Of a DNA stretch of 59,857 bases, positions 29,751 through 38,170 are shown in pieces; position 1 is the first letter of the stretch; each line of letters begins with the position of its first letter. Source of the stretch: Planctomycetaceae bacterium. Lineage in GTDB: Bacteria > Planctomycetota > Planctomycetia > Pirellulales > Thermoguttaceae. Both the position numbers and the translations under genes were made by a program. The notes beneath the pieces are model-generated. The model had not been told where the DNA came from. It saw only the letters and a program-made list of their open reading frames with translations, and did not search any database. The stretch covers positions 1 through 59,857 of the forward strand of contig JAAYAY010000325.1 of assembly GCA_012719125.1 (NCBI GenBank), in the 5' to 3' direction.

Positions 29751-30902
29751 ATGACCGACATAGTACGCCAGGAGATTGCCACGACGGCCACGACCATGGT
29801 CGTCAAGGTGGGCACTCGCGTTTTGACGAAGGCCAACGGAGTGCTCGACCTGGAACGGATCGACCTACTCGCCCAGGACCTTCACTGGGTGATGGCAACC
29901 GGGAGGAAGGTGGTTCTGGTAAGTTCCGGCGCCGTCGGTGCCGGGGTTGGGCGATTGGGGCTTCGCGGTCGCCCCACCAATCTGGCCCAGCTTCAGGCCG
30001 TGGCGGCCGCGGGACAAAGCCTGCTGGTCGAAGCGTACCAACGAAGTCTGCAGAAGTACGGGCGCCACGTGGGGCAAGTGCTGCTGACAGCCGAGGACCT
30101 GGACCATCGCCAGCGCTATTTGAACGCTCGCAATACGATCCTGGCCCTGTTGGAATACGGCGTCCTACCGATCATCAACGAGAACGACACGATCAGCGTC
30201 GCCGAGCTGCAGACAACCTTCGGCGACAACGACCGTCTGGCGGCCATCGTGACCAACCTGATTCGGGCCCCTCTGCTCGTTTTGCTCTCCGACGTGGAAG
30301 GACTCTACGACAGCGACCCGAGCCTGCCCGATGCAAAGGTCGTGTCGACCGTTGAGAACCTCGGACCGGAGATCCTGGCTCTGGTTCGCGATGCCAAGAC
30401 GGGCCTGGGCAAGGGGGGCATGGCAAGCAAGCTCGAGGCGGCGCGGCAGGCCACGTGTTCCGGCGAGAACGTGATCATCGCCAGCGGTCGCCGACCGGGG
30501 ATCTTGCGCGAGATTCTGGAAGGCCGCCAGGTAGGGACGGCTTTTCTGGCCAGGGGCCAGGAGATTGCCGCCCGAAAGCGCTGGATCGGCTACACGGTTC
30601 AGCCGCGGGGGCGGTTGCTCGTCGACGCGGGGGCCCAACGGGCGGTGCAGCAGAAAGGGGGCAGTCTGCTCGCCATCGGAGTGGTCAAGGTCAGCGGCAA
30701 TTTCGTGAAGGGGGACGTGGTGGCGGTGTGCGACGCGGAGGGTCAGGAGTTTGCCAGGGGCTTGAGCAACTACGGTTGCGACGACATACGCCGGATCCGC
30801 GGCCTGAAGACCGCGGAGATCCCGGGGGTTTTGGGACATTGCCCGTACGAAGAAGTCGTCCATCGCGACAATCTTCTGGTCACACGGACGAATACCGGGT
30901 GA
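29751..30902 (+). CDS. proB: glutamate 5-kinase with C-terminal PUA domain
   Basis: First step of proline synthesis, phosphorylating glutamate. The 383-residue product has the amino-acid kinase core: MVVKVGTRVLTKANG, KVVLVSSGAVGAGVGRLGL, ILPIINENDT-type block (VLPIINENDTISV), FGDNDRLAAIV and GLGKGGMASKLEAA. A PUA domain covers about the last 100 residues (GRLLVDAGAQRAVQQKGGSL). proA is not in the window. The ATG at 29751 (MTDIVRQEIA) was chosen because upstream sequence in the frame looks non-coding. Confidence 0.95.
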   Translation: MTDIVRQEIATTATTMVVKVGTRVLTKANGVLDLERIDLLAQDLHWVMATGRKVVLVSSGAVGAGVGRLGLRGRPTNLAQLQAVAAAGQSLLVEAYQRSLQKYGRHVGQVLLTAEDLDHRQRYLNARNTILALLEYGVLPIINENDTISVAELQTTFGDNDRLAAIVTNLIRAPLLVLLSDVEGLYDSDPSLPDAKVVSTVENLGPEILALVRDAKTGLGKGGMASKLEAARQATCSGENVIIASGRRPGILREILEGRQVGTAFLARGQEIAARKRWIGYTVQPRGRLLVDAGAQRAVQQKGGSLLAIGVVKVSGNFVKGDVVAVCDAEGQEFARGLSNYGCDDIRRIRGLKTAEIPGVLGHCPYEEVVHRDNLLVTRTNTG

Positions 30903-31016
30903 GCGAAGGCGAGCGGGAGAACCGTGCCGCTTCGTGCACTAGACCGGCATTTTCTCGTCGTCCGTCTGCCCCCTGGACGAATCGGATCCAACCCCAGCCA
31001 CGGAGCGCGACCACCC

Positions 31017-32027
31017 ATGGGGATGGCACAAGACTTGGCCTACGAGTTCCGCGCTCTGTTCCCGCGGCTTCGGTTCGGTCAACTGGCGGCTTTCACGGGT
31101 AATCTGGCAACATGTCTCGAAGCGGGTCTGAGTCTGCCCGACAGCCTGGAGACGATCTCGCGGTCTTGTCCAAACCGGTTGCTGCGATCAACCGGGAAGG
31201 CTGCGGCAGAACGAGTGCGAAACGGCATCCCCCTCTCCGAGGCACTTGAGGAAGTCGCCGGATATCTCCCGCGGTTCTATCTTCCGTTGCTCCGCTGCGG
31301 CGAGGAGACCGGGCACACGGATGAGGCTCTCCACTACCTCCAGAAACACTGTGCGTTGCTGGAACGACCCTATGAGTCGATGCGAAATCTGTGGTTGGTC
31401 CCGCTGGTACTCTTCCTGCTGATCGATGCGGTCACTGCTCTTGCCCTCTTGCTGCTCGCCCCGTTCTTCGCCGCGGTGAGCTTCGCCATCGGGAGGATCA
31501 AGAGATACGCCGTACTGGGGGCTATCGTACTCCTCGTGCTCAACGTGCCGCAACTCCGCCGCATCTGGGAGCAGTTTGTCCTGGCGTTGCCGCTGTTTGG
31601 GCCCGCGGTCCGGGATATGTCCGTCAATCGGTTCCTTCACGGGTTCAGCTTGATGTATCGGACAAGCAACCTGTCGACGGTGAGAATGGTGCAGACCGCC
31701 TGTTCTGCCGTGGACAATACCGTGGTCCGGGACGAGTTCCTGGAGGCGGTGCCCCATCTGGAGCGTGGTAAGTCGTTCAGCGAGAGCTTCACCCGGTGCC
31801 GATCATTGTCATTGGACCAGAAGTCGGCCATCGCTTCAGCCGAGGAAGCCGGTCGCCTGGATGACGTTCTGGAGAGGCTCTGCCGCCAGACTTCCGAGTC
31901 GCTTGAGCGGCATTTGACGAAGATACGGACGACGGTCTCGGTACTGCTCTACGGCCTGTACGCCCTCGGCGCCTTCCAGATGATCTCTGCGTTTCTCACG
32001 GTCTATCTCCTGCGTCAGGTCCAGTGA
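31017..32027 (+). CDS. type II secretion/type IV pilus GspF-like membrane protein
   Basis: A 336-residue protein with two T2SF-type halves: FGQLAAFTGNLATCLEAGLS, then SLPDSLETIS, in the first, and FLHGFSLMYRTSNLSTVRMV in the second, each with the G-x-S/x-x-L-x-x-AL-x pattern. Hydrophobic segments lie near residues 125-160 and 165-185 and at the C-terminus (SVLLYGLYALGAFQMISAFL). GspF/PilC proteins form the inner-membrane platform of secretion or pilus machines; no other machine genes are nearby, so this one acts alone or with distant partners. The start at 31017 drops an upstream extension that begins with GTG at 30924. Confidence 0.82.
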   Translation: MGMAQDLAYEFRALFPRLRFGQLAAFTGNLATCLEAGLSLPDSLETISRSCPNRLLRSTGKAAAERVRNGIPLSEALEEVAGYLPRFYLPLLRCGEETGHTDEALHYLQKHCALLERPYESMRNLWLVPLVLFLLIDAVTALALLLLAPFFAAVSFAIGRIKRYAVLGAIVLLVLNVPQLRRIWEQFVLALPLFGPAVRDMSVNRFLHGFSLMYRTSNLSTVRMVQTACSAVDNTVVRDEFLEAVPHLERGKSFSESFTRCRSLSLDQKSAIASAEEAGRLDDVLERLCRQTSESLERHLTKIRTTVSVLLYGLYALGAFQMISAFLTVYLLRQVQ

Positions 32028-32070
32028 GCGGACGTTCTCCTTTTTTTCCCGGAAATTCTCTGAGATCCTC

Positions 32071-32100
32071 TTGACTGTGTACAGCCGTATATTGTACTAT
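32071..32100 (+). promoter_or_regulatory. candidate lexA promoter with TGTAC operator-like repeats
   Basis: A -35-like TTGACT at 32071-32076 and a -10-like TACTAT at 32095-32100 are 18 bp apart, 55 bp before the lexA ATG. TGTACA (32078-32083) and TGTACT (32093-32098) lie inside this promoter at a 15-bp period, so a bound repressor would block it. LexA genes usually repress themselves, which makes this a candidate operator. The motif is not the Escherichia or Bacillus SOS box. Confidence 0.4.
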
Positions 32101-32154
32101 TGTTCATGAGGGGTGCAGTTTACCCTTACATCCGGACTCACAGGAGAATTTCTG

Positions 32155-32763
32155 ATGGATATGGACGTGCAATTGACGCAGCGGCAGCGAGCCGTTTACG
32201 AGTTCATCCGCGAGAAGATCCGTTCGCGAGGCTACGGTCCGACGGTTCGCGAGATTGGTGAACACTTCAAGATCCGATCCCCCAATGGGGTGATGTGCCA
32301 CCTGAAGGCGTTGGAGAAGAAGGAACTGATCACTCGCGAGCCCAATATGTCGCGGGCGATCCAGTTGTCAACTGAATCGGCCAGCGACCGAGGCCTGCCG
32401 CTTGTGGGTCGAGTTGCCGCGGGGGTGCTTCACGAGGCGATCGAACAGGACGAGCGGGTCGATTTCGGCGACATGTTCGACGTGGCCGACAAGGACTTGT
32501 TCGTACTGGAGGTCCAGGGCGAGTCGATGATCGATGTGCAGATTGCCGACGGGGACTACGTGGTAGTTCGCCGGCAACGAACGGCTCGCAAGGGCCAGAT
32601 CGTGGTGGCGCAGACTGACGACGGCGAAGCCACGTTGAAGCGTTGGTTTCCGGAGAAGAACCGGATTCGCCTGCAACCGGCCAACTCGTCGATGAAGCCG
32701 ATCTACGTGAAGAATGCCAAGGTGTTGGGAGTGCTGGTGGGAGTGGTACGCCAGATTGGGTAG
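32155..32763 (+). CDS. lexA: LexA repressor
   Basis: SOS regulator of 202 residues. The N-terminal winged helix contains TQRQRAVYEFIREKIRSRGY, then GPTVREIGEHFKI. The self-cleavage bond is Ala89-Gly90 in GRVAAGV, and the catalytic dyad is Ser124 (VQGESM) and Lys162 (EATLKRW). RecA-stimulated cleavage inactivates it after DNA damage. The ATG at 32155 is fixed by AGGAG at 32142-32146, 8 bp upstream; an upstream in-frame ATG at 32113 has none. It converges with the receiver-domain gene. Confidence 0.96.
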   Translation: MDMDVQLTQRQRAVYEFIREKIRSRGYGPTVREIGEHFKIRSPNGVMCHLKALEKKELITREPNMSRAIQLSTESASDRGLPLVGRVAAGVLHEAIEQDERVDFGDMFDVADKDLFVLEVQGESMIDVQIADGDYVVVRRQRTARKGQIVVAQTDDGEATLKRWFPEKNRIRLQPANSSMKPIYVKNAKVLGVLVGVVRQIG

Positions 32764-32820
32764 TGCCCTGGCGAGATTGGAGACTTCGCTTCCGCCCCGG
32801 GCGTATGAGAGCCCCATGCC

Positions 32821-33327
32821 TCAGTTACCGGCTGGGGTCTCGGTCCGCAAGCCCTCGTGAGGCGGTGCCACAGATCCTTCCCGCCTCGGGATTGGGCGGT
32901 TCAAGCCCAGCCAGTACTCCAGGGTGTCGCAGACCGTATCGGCGAATTCTGGATAGCTCATGGGCTTGCAGATGTAGCTCTGGGCCCCCAGTTCATAGGC
33001 CTGGGCAATGTCTTCGTCCCGTTCCGAACTTGTCAGGACGATTACGGGCGGAAGGTTGCGCCGGTCAACACCTCGGACTCGGCGAAGCACTTGAAGGACC
33101 TGGAGACCATCCATCCGGGGCATCTTCAGATCCAGGAGAAAGAGATCGGGGATGTCGTTGGGATCGCGGTCCTGATAGTCGCCGGTGGCGAAGAGATACT
33201 CAAGGGCCTCAACGCCGTCGTGGACCACCACGAGTTCGCACTCAACCTCAGCGTGGGGTACCACGCGACGGAAGAGCGCTTCATGTCCGGGATCATCTTC
33301 CGCCAACAGGACGGTTTTTGTCGTCAT
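32821..33327 (-). CDS. single-domain response regulator (CheY/Rcp1-like receiver)
   Basis: A 168-residue receiver domain with no output domain. The acidic pocket is AEDD (residues 9-12), the phosphorylation site is Asp66 in FLLDLKMPRMDG, and the switch Thr99 (VLTSSE) and Lys121 (ICKPMS) are present. The insert between strands and the length resemble the Rcp1-like subgroup paired with phytochrome-like kinases. No kinase gene lies nearby. The ATG at 33327 gives the family start MTTKTVLLAEDD; the frame is open further upstream. Confidence 0.92.
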   Translation of the reverse strand: MTTKTVLLAEDDPGHEALFRRVVPHAEVECELVVVHDGVEALEYLFATGDYQDRDPNDIPDLFLLDLKMPRMDGLQVLQVLRRVRGVDRRNLPPVIVLTSSERDEDIAQAYELGAQSYICKPMSYPEFADTVCDTLEYWLGLNRPIPRREGSVAPPHEGLRTETPAGN

Positions 33328-33725
33328 GGCTGGAACCTCATGTGAGCTGCGCGACGACCACACCTCAACCCTGTCCAGCACCCGGTGTCTCACGCCTGCC
33401 CGACCAAAGAATAGCTGATTCCGGCGAGAAGTCCATACCGGTTTCCCTTAAATGCCGGGGACCCGGCCCCCCATATCAAGCTATTTCAGCGGTTGTTTCC
33501 GCACGCACCAGAAGGCCAGAGACGCGGAACGCCCGGGGGGGCCTCCGGCCGCTGGTTTCATGCAGAGGGGATCGGCACGGGCTGAAGAAAGAGACAAAAT
33601 CATCCCCCGCACTTTCGATTGCGTTGACGGGCGACTGCCGGGAAAGCTAACATCGGGGCATCCGTGCGATGAAGCTGAATTGAAGGGGTTTCCGGACTGC
33701 GACCAAGTTGGCTGGAGAAGCGACC
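33328..33725. other. divergent intergenic region, no gene seen
   Basis: The gap between the receiver-domain gene and the oxidoreductase gene. It must hold both promoters. No family-like frame or long palindrome was found. Confidence 0.45.
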
Positions 33726-35054
33726 ATGGCGAACAAGATTTCGCGAAGGACTTTTACGCGAACCGGCGCTGCGGCAGCGCTGGCGGTGCAAGCCTTGAGG
33801 ACCCCCAAGCTGGAGGCCTCGCGGGTGCTCGGAGCGAACGATCGGATTCGCGTGGGCTGCATCGGCGTTGCCAATCGCGGCGGACAGGTCATGTCTGCGT
33901 TCATGTCCCACCAGGACTGCGAGATCGTCGCCCTGTGCGACGTCTTCCAACCGACGCTGGAGAAGGCCAACGCCCGCCTGGACAACAAGGCGGACACCTA
34001 CGAGGATTTTCGGAAGGTGATCGATCGCGACGATCTCGACGCGATCGTCATCGCCACGCCCGATCACTGGCACGCCATTCAGACGATCGACGCCTGCAAC
34101 GCCGGCAAAGACGTTTACGTGGAGAAGCCGCTTTCGATCACGATTCACGAGGGACGCCGCATGGTGGAGGCGGCCCGGCGCAACAAGCGGGTGGTGCAGG
34201 TGGGGACCCATCGGCGCAGTTCGGCGCTCTACGAGTCGCTGGCGAAACGAACGACGGCGGGCGAATTTGGCCACATCGCCGTGTCGCGAGCGTACCGGGT
34301 GAGCAACATGGCTCCAACCGGGATTGGGCGCATGCAGCCCACCGCGCCGCCGCCCGGCCTGAATTGGGATCTCTGGCTCGGTCCGCGACCGGAGCGGCCT
34401 TACCAGGACAATATCGCCCCCTACAAGTTCCGCTGGTGGCATCTCTACTCGTCGCAGATGGGGAACTGGGGCGTCCACTACCTCGACGCCATTCGCTGGT
34501 GCACGGGCGAACTGGCTCCCAGTTCGGTTTGCGCGATGGGGGGGCGGTTTGCCGTCGACGACGACCGCACGATTCCCGACACGCTCGAGGCCGTGTTCGA
34601 GTTCGCTTCCGGCCGGCTGGCGATCTTCGGGCAATACGAGGCCAGCGGAAACCCGCCGTTCCCGGTCGGCGAGATCGAATTGCGGGGGACCCAGGGCACG
34701 GTCTACGTCTACCCGAGCGGGCGTGGATATGAAGTGGAACCCGAGCGCGGCGGGCAGTTCCAGGAACCGCGGGATCCTCGCATGGCGCCCGAAAAGGTGG
34801 AGGCCGAAGGCAACAACGCCGACCTGACGGCCCTGCACGCCCGCAATTTCCTCGATTGCATGCGGAGCCGCGAGAAACCGAGGGCCGACGTGGAGATCGG
34901 GCACCGCTCCACGAGTTTCAGCCTGATGGCCAATATCTCGCTGGCCGTGGGCGAGCGTCTGTACTGGGACGCCGAGAAAGAGCAGTTCACGGGCAGCGAG
35001 GCGGCCAACCAGATGTTGCACTACGAGTATCGGAGTCCGTGGAAGCTGGGATAG
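33726..35054 (+). CDS. Tat-exported Gfo/Idh/MocA-family oxidoreductase
   Basis: A 442-residue NAD(P)-dependent dehydrogenase-like protein. The Tat signal is SRRTFTRTG followed by a hydrophobic AAAALAVQAL stretch. The Rossmann motif is VGCIGVANRGGQ, the catalytic-type lysine is in VEKPLS and the substrate-side block is THRRSS. The family oxidises sugars or inositols; exported members are abundant in planctomycetes. GGAG lies 9 bp before the ATG at 33726. It is followed 60 bp later by a close paralogue lacking the signal. Confidence 0.92.
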   Translation: MANKISRRTFTRTGAAAALAVQALRTPKLEASRVLGANDRIRVGCIGVANRGGQVMSAFMSHQDCEIVALCDVFQPTLEKANARLDNKADTYEDFRKVIDRDDLDAIVIATPDHWHAIQTIDACNAGKDVYVEKPLSITIHEGRRMVEAARRNKRVVQVGTHRRSSALYESLAKRTTAGEFGHIAVSRAYRVSNMAPTGIGRMQPTAPPPGLNWDLWLGPRPERPYQDNIAPYKFRWWHLYSSQMGNWGVHYLDAIRWCTGELAPSSVCAMGGRFAVDDDRTIPDTLEAVFEFASGRLAIFGQYEASGNPPFPVGEIELRGTQGTVYVYPSGRGYEVEPERGGQFQEPRDPRMAPEKVEAEGNNADLTALHARNFLDCMRSREKPRADVEIGHRSTSFSLMANISLAVGERLYWDAEKEQFTGSEAANQMLHYEYRSPWKLG

Positions 35055-35114
35055 TCGCGACCGTTTCTGTCGATGGCAAGATATTTGGTGAGAATCAGAT
35101 AACGGAGATTTGGA

Positions 35115-36359
35115 ATGGCTCTGAAACAGACGGGTGCGAACGATCGGATACGGCTCGGGTTCATCGGTGTGGCCAACCGGGGCGGCCAGCTTCTTTCGGC
35201 GTTTTTGACGCATGACGACATGGAGGTCGTGGCTCTCTGCGACGTCCAGGGGAGCACCCTGGCGGCGGCCAAGGAGCGGCTGGAGAAGCTGGGCGGCAAG
35301 CCGGACACCTACGAGGATTTCCGCAAGGTGCTCGAGCGGAAGGATATTGACGCCGTCGTCATCGCCACGCCCGACCACTGGCATGCGATCCAGACGATCG
35401 AGGCCTGCAGGGCGGGGAAAGACGTTTACGTGGAGAAGCCCGTGTCGATCACGGTTCGCGAGGGGCGACGGATGGTCGAAGTGGCGCGGGAGACGAAGCG
35501 GGTGGTGACGGTGGGGCTCCATCGGCGTTCGGCTCCGATCTACGCCCAGGCGGCCGAATTCGTCCACAGCGGAAAGCTGGGACAGGTGACCGTTTCGCGG
35601 ACCTATCATCGCAGCAATCTCTTCCCGATGGGGATCGGGAAAGAGAAGCCGAGCGATCCGCCGGCCGATTTGAATTGGGACATGTGGCTGGGCCCGCGAC
35701 CGGAGCGGCCCTTCCAGGTCAACATCGCGCCCTACAAGTTCCGTTGGTGGACCCTCTACTCCTCGCAGACGTCGAACAACGGCGTTCACTTCTTCGACTG
35801 CGTGCGGTGGATCACGGGCGACGAGGCCCCCACGTCGATCTGCGCGATTGGCGGGAAGTACGTGGTCGACGACGATCGGACGATTCCCGATACGCTCCAC
35901 GTGACGTTCCAGTTCCCCTCGGGGCGTCTGCTCAATTTCGGGATGTTTGAATCGAGCGGGAATCGGACGTTGCCACGGGCCGGGTACTTCGAGATCCGCG
36001 GGACCCAAGGCACGATGTACTGCAGCGATCCTTACTTCGAGGTCATTCCCGAACGGGGCGGCCAGTTCCAGGACTCCAAGCCGCGTGGGGAGGAAATCAA
36101 GGTCGAGGATGCCGGAAGCAACCGGAACCACACGGCCCTGCACGCCCGGAACTTCCTCGATTGCATTCGCAGTCGCGAGAAGCCCAACTGCGACGTCGAG
36201 GAAGGGCACCGGTCGACCCTGATGAGCTTGCTCGCCAAGATCTCCCACACGATCGGCAAACGACTCGAGTGGGACCCGGTGGCGGAAAAGATCACCAACT
36301 ACCCCGAGGCGAACGAGTTGCTGCACTACGAGTATCGGGCGCCGTGGAAGCTGGGTTGA
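35115..36359 (+). CDS. Gfo/Idh/MocA-family oxidoreductase, paralogue without Tat signal
   Basis: A 414-residue paralogue of the preceding gene, sharing long blocks such as TYEDFRKV, ATPDHWHAIQTI, GKDVYVEKP, NIAPYKFRWW and LLHYEYRAPWKLG. The sequence begins MALKQTGANDRIRLGFIG, exactly where the other protein has left its Tat signal, so this copy should stay in the cytoplasm. GGAG lies about 8 bp before the ATG. The two may act on the same substrate on the two sides of the membrane, or one may have lost its signal after duplication. Confidence 0.92.
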   Translation: MALKQTGANDRIRLGFIGVANRGGQLLSAFLTHDDMEVVALCDVQGSTLAAAKERLEKLGGKPDTYEDFRKVLERKDIDAVVIATPDHWHAIQTIEACRAGKDVYVEKPVSITVREGRRMVEVARETKRVVTVGLHRRSAPIYAQAAEFVHSGKLGQVTVSRTYHRSNLFPMGIGKEKPSDPPADLNWDMWLGPRPERPFQVNIAPYKFRWWTLYSSQTSNNGVHFFDCVRWITGDEAPTSICAIGGKYVVDDDRTIPDTLHVTFQFPSGRLLNFGMFESSGNRTLPRAGYFEIRGTQGTMYCSDPYFEVIPERGGQFQDSKPRGEEIKVEDAGSNRNHTALHARNFLDCIRSREKPNCDVEEGHRSTLMSLLAKISHTIGKRLEWDPVAEKITNYPEANELLHYEYRAPWKLG

Positions 36360-37615
36360 CGAATTGTCAAAGAGCCGAGTCGAAGGGGCGCAAGTTGGGC
36401 ATCTGAAGTGGCAGGACCGGCGGTCGGCGGTTGCGGGCAACCGGCGGTGAAAAACTGCTGCGAAAAGGTTGCGGGTGGTGGCGTCGGTTGGTGCACTTAT
36501 CGATCGATTGCTCCATCGAACGAACGTGGTTAACGTGTTGTGGCATGGTGGTTTACGGCGTCGTCGGATGCTTCGAATCATTTTGACTACCATGCAAAAT
36601 GGGGGTGTCGGCGCTTGGTGGTTTTTTCTCTAAGTGCTTGCTTTGAAGGCACTTGCGACGATCGCAATGGGGGGGCCTCGGTGAGGCGGTGGAAATGACG
36701 GGAGAATTCGGCCTGGCGAGGCTGGCGGAAGGGGAGGAGGCTGGAACACTCATCGACGCTCATCGACGCTGATCCTGTGGGATTGGGAGTTGGTCAACGA
36801 GAGGCGGATTCTGCCAATATCTTGGGCTGAGGCGTGGGTCACAGGTGGGGGTGGCATTGCCTAGGTTGCCTGCTCCATAGATTCGCATTGTTTGCATTGT
36901 TTGCGCGAAATGATCGGGTACTTTTGGCTCGAAAGAGGGAGTGACCGCGGGGGCAGTTTCGTCTTGGAGTCTCGGTTGGGGGCCTGTGGGCATGGTGGGG
37001 GCGAATGTCGTTATGGGAATTGATTTGCGTGTCTTGGGCCGCTCCGGGTCTGGCGAGACGGATCGGTCATATCAGTATACATATATACACTTATTTGTCA
37101 AGGGGAAAATTGAACCCTTGAGGAGATTGGGGGCGCATTTCGGAGACACGAATCGGTGACAGGCGAGCGGCGACGAGAAGTTGCCCGTCTTCGCGTAGGC
37201 GAGTCTCTCCGAGGCTCGCATTCAGCGTCTCGGAGAGACGCTGCTACAGTTCGCAGAGACGCTACTACGTGGTGGGAACCCATCCCGCCGCCGGCCTTAG
37301 CATAGGCGGGGGAGGAGTTGGCAAAGGGGCGGCGCGGCTGATTGGCGCGGTCAGGTTCATTGTGGTGCAGGGGCGTCGGCCTGAGTTTGAGGCACGGGCG
37401 AGACGCGCGTGGATGACGGTGCCCGACGTCAATACCCAGAGCCCCCGCAGCGGGGCGGGACGATGCGAGCCAAGACGCCCCAGACTACCCCAATGCCCCG
37501 GGGGTGTGCGTCCTCGATTTATTCCCCGGTAAATGCTACACACCGGCCGCACGATTCATTATCATCAGGCTGATTCACTTGCCGACACCCATTGGGGGCA
37601 TCCGCGGAATCAGAT
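36360..37615. other. 1.25-kb gene-free region ahead of the defence locus
   Basis: No supported gene on either strand. It contains short direct repeats (CATCGACGCT twice near 36755-36770; CATTGTTTG twice near 36887-36902), an AT-rich stretch near 37068-37100 with TATACATATATACA that could hold a promoter, and a palindrome AGCGTCTC-GGA-GAGACGCT at 37224-37242 flanked by related partial copies. It separates core genes from the defence island. Confidence 0.6.
37224..37242. repeat. GTCTC palindrome with flanking partial copies
   Basis: AGCGTCTC and GAGACGCT form a perfect 8-bp stem around GGA. Related pieces GAGTCTCTCCGAGGCTCG (about 37201-37218) and GCAGAGACGCTACTACG (about 37253-37269) lie on both sides, as if several copies of one small palindromic unit had accumulated. 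Confidence 0.6.
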
Positions 37616-38170
37616 ATGGCCAAACGCGTTGTCATTGAGAACCCGATCATCAATTCCCCGTTCGTCCAGCCGAGACGGCACTTCCGGTTTGACGACGAGG
37701 GCAGCACCAGTCAGATCGTTGACGCGCGGCGCGACAGCTCCTATTTCATGCCCATCGCCCGCCCAAAGAAGAAGGGCAAGGACAAACAGCTCACTTTCGA
37801 CGATTGGACCGCCGATCGAATCGAGGAAAACAAGACGGTCAACTACATACGACGCCGAGTTCGTGACTGGCGTGAGGGTGGTTATCGTGGTGTCACCAAT
37901 GTCACGCGACGACTCCTGGAAGATTGGAAGTGCGAGGACCGTTTTCGTCGCCTCTTCTTCTGTCAGATCGAAGCCCTCGAAACACTGATCTATCTGACGG
38001 AGGCCGCCGCCAAATACGGCGATCAGGCCGTCATCAACGATTTGAAGACGTTCGCCGACGATACAAACCTGGAAGTGCGATCCACGCGAGGCCGTAGTGC
38101 GGGAGGCAGATTTCAGTCCTATCTCGGATTCTCCAAGTCGGAAGGGGACAGGAGTGGCCAAAGACGATGA
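37616..38170 (+). pseudogene. N-terminal fragment of a type III restriction enzyme (Res-like) subunit
   Basis: An open frame of 184 residues starting MAKRVVIENPIINSPF. The blocks RRHFRFDDEG, SSYFMPIARPKKKGK, QLTFDDWTADRIEENK and RLFFCQIEALETLIYLTEAA match the N-terminal region of large (about 1000-residue) type III Res-like DEAD helicase-nucleases. The match stops after KYGD, just before the point where those proteins show the helicase Walker A motif, and an unrelated tail of about 40 residues follows. The nuclease and helicase are therefore gone. Its last 17 bp overlap the STAND gene, whose ribosome site lies inside this tail. A residual function for the short protein cannot be excluded. Confidence 0.8.
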
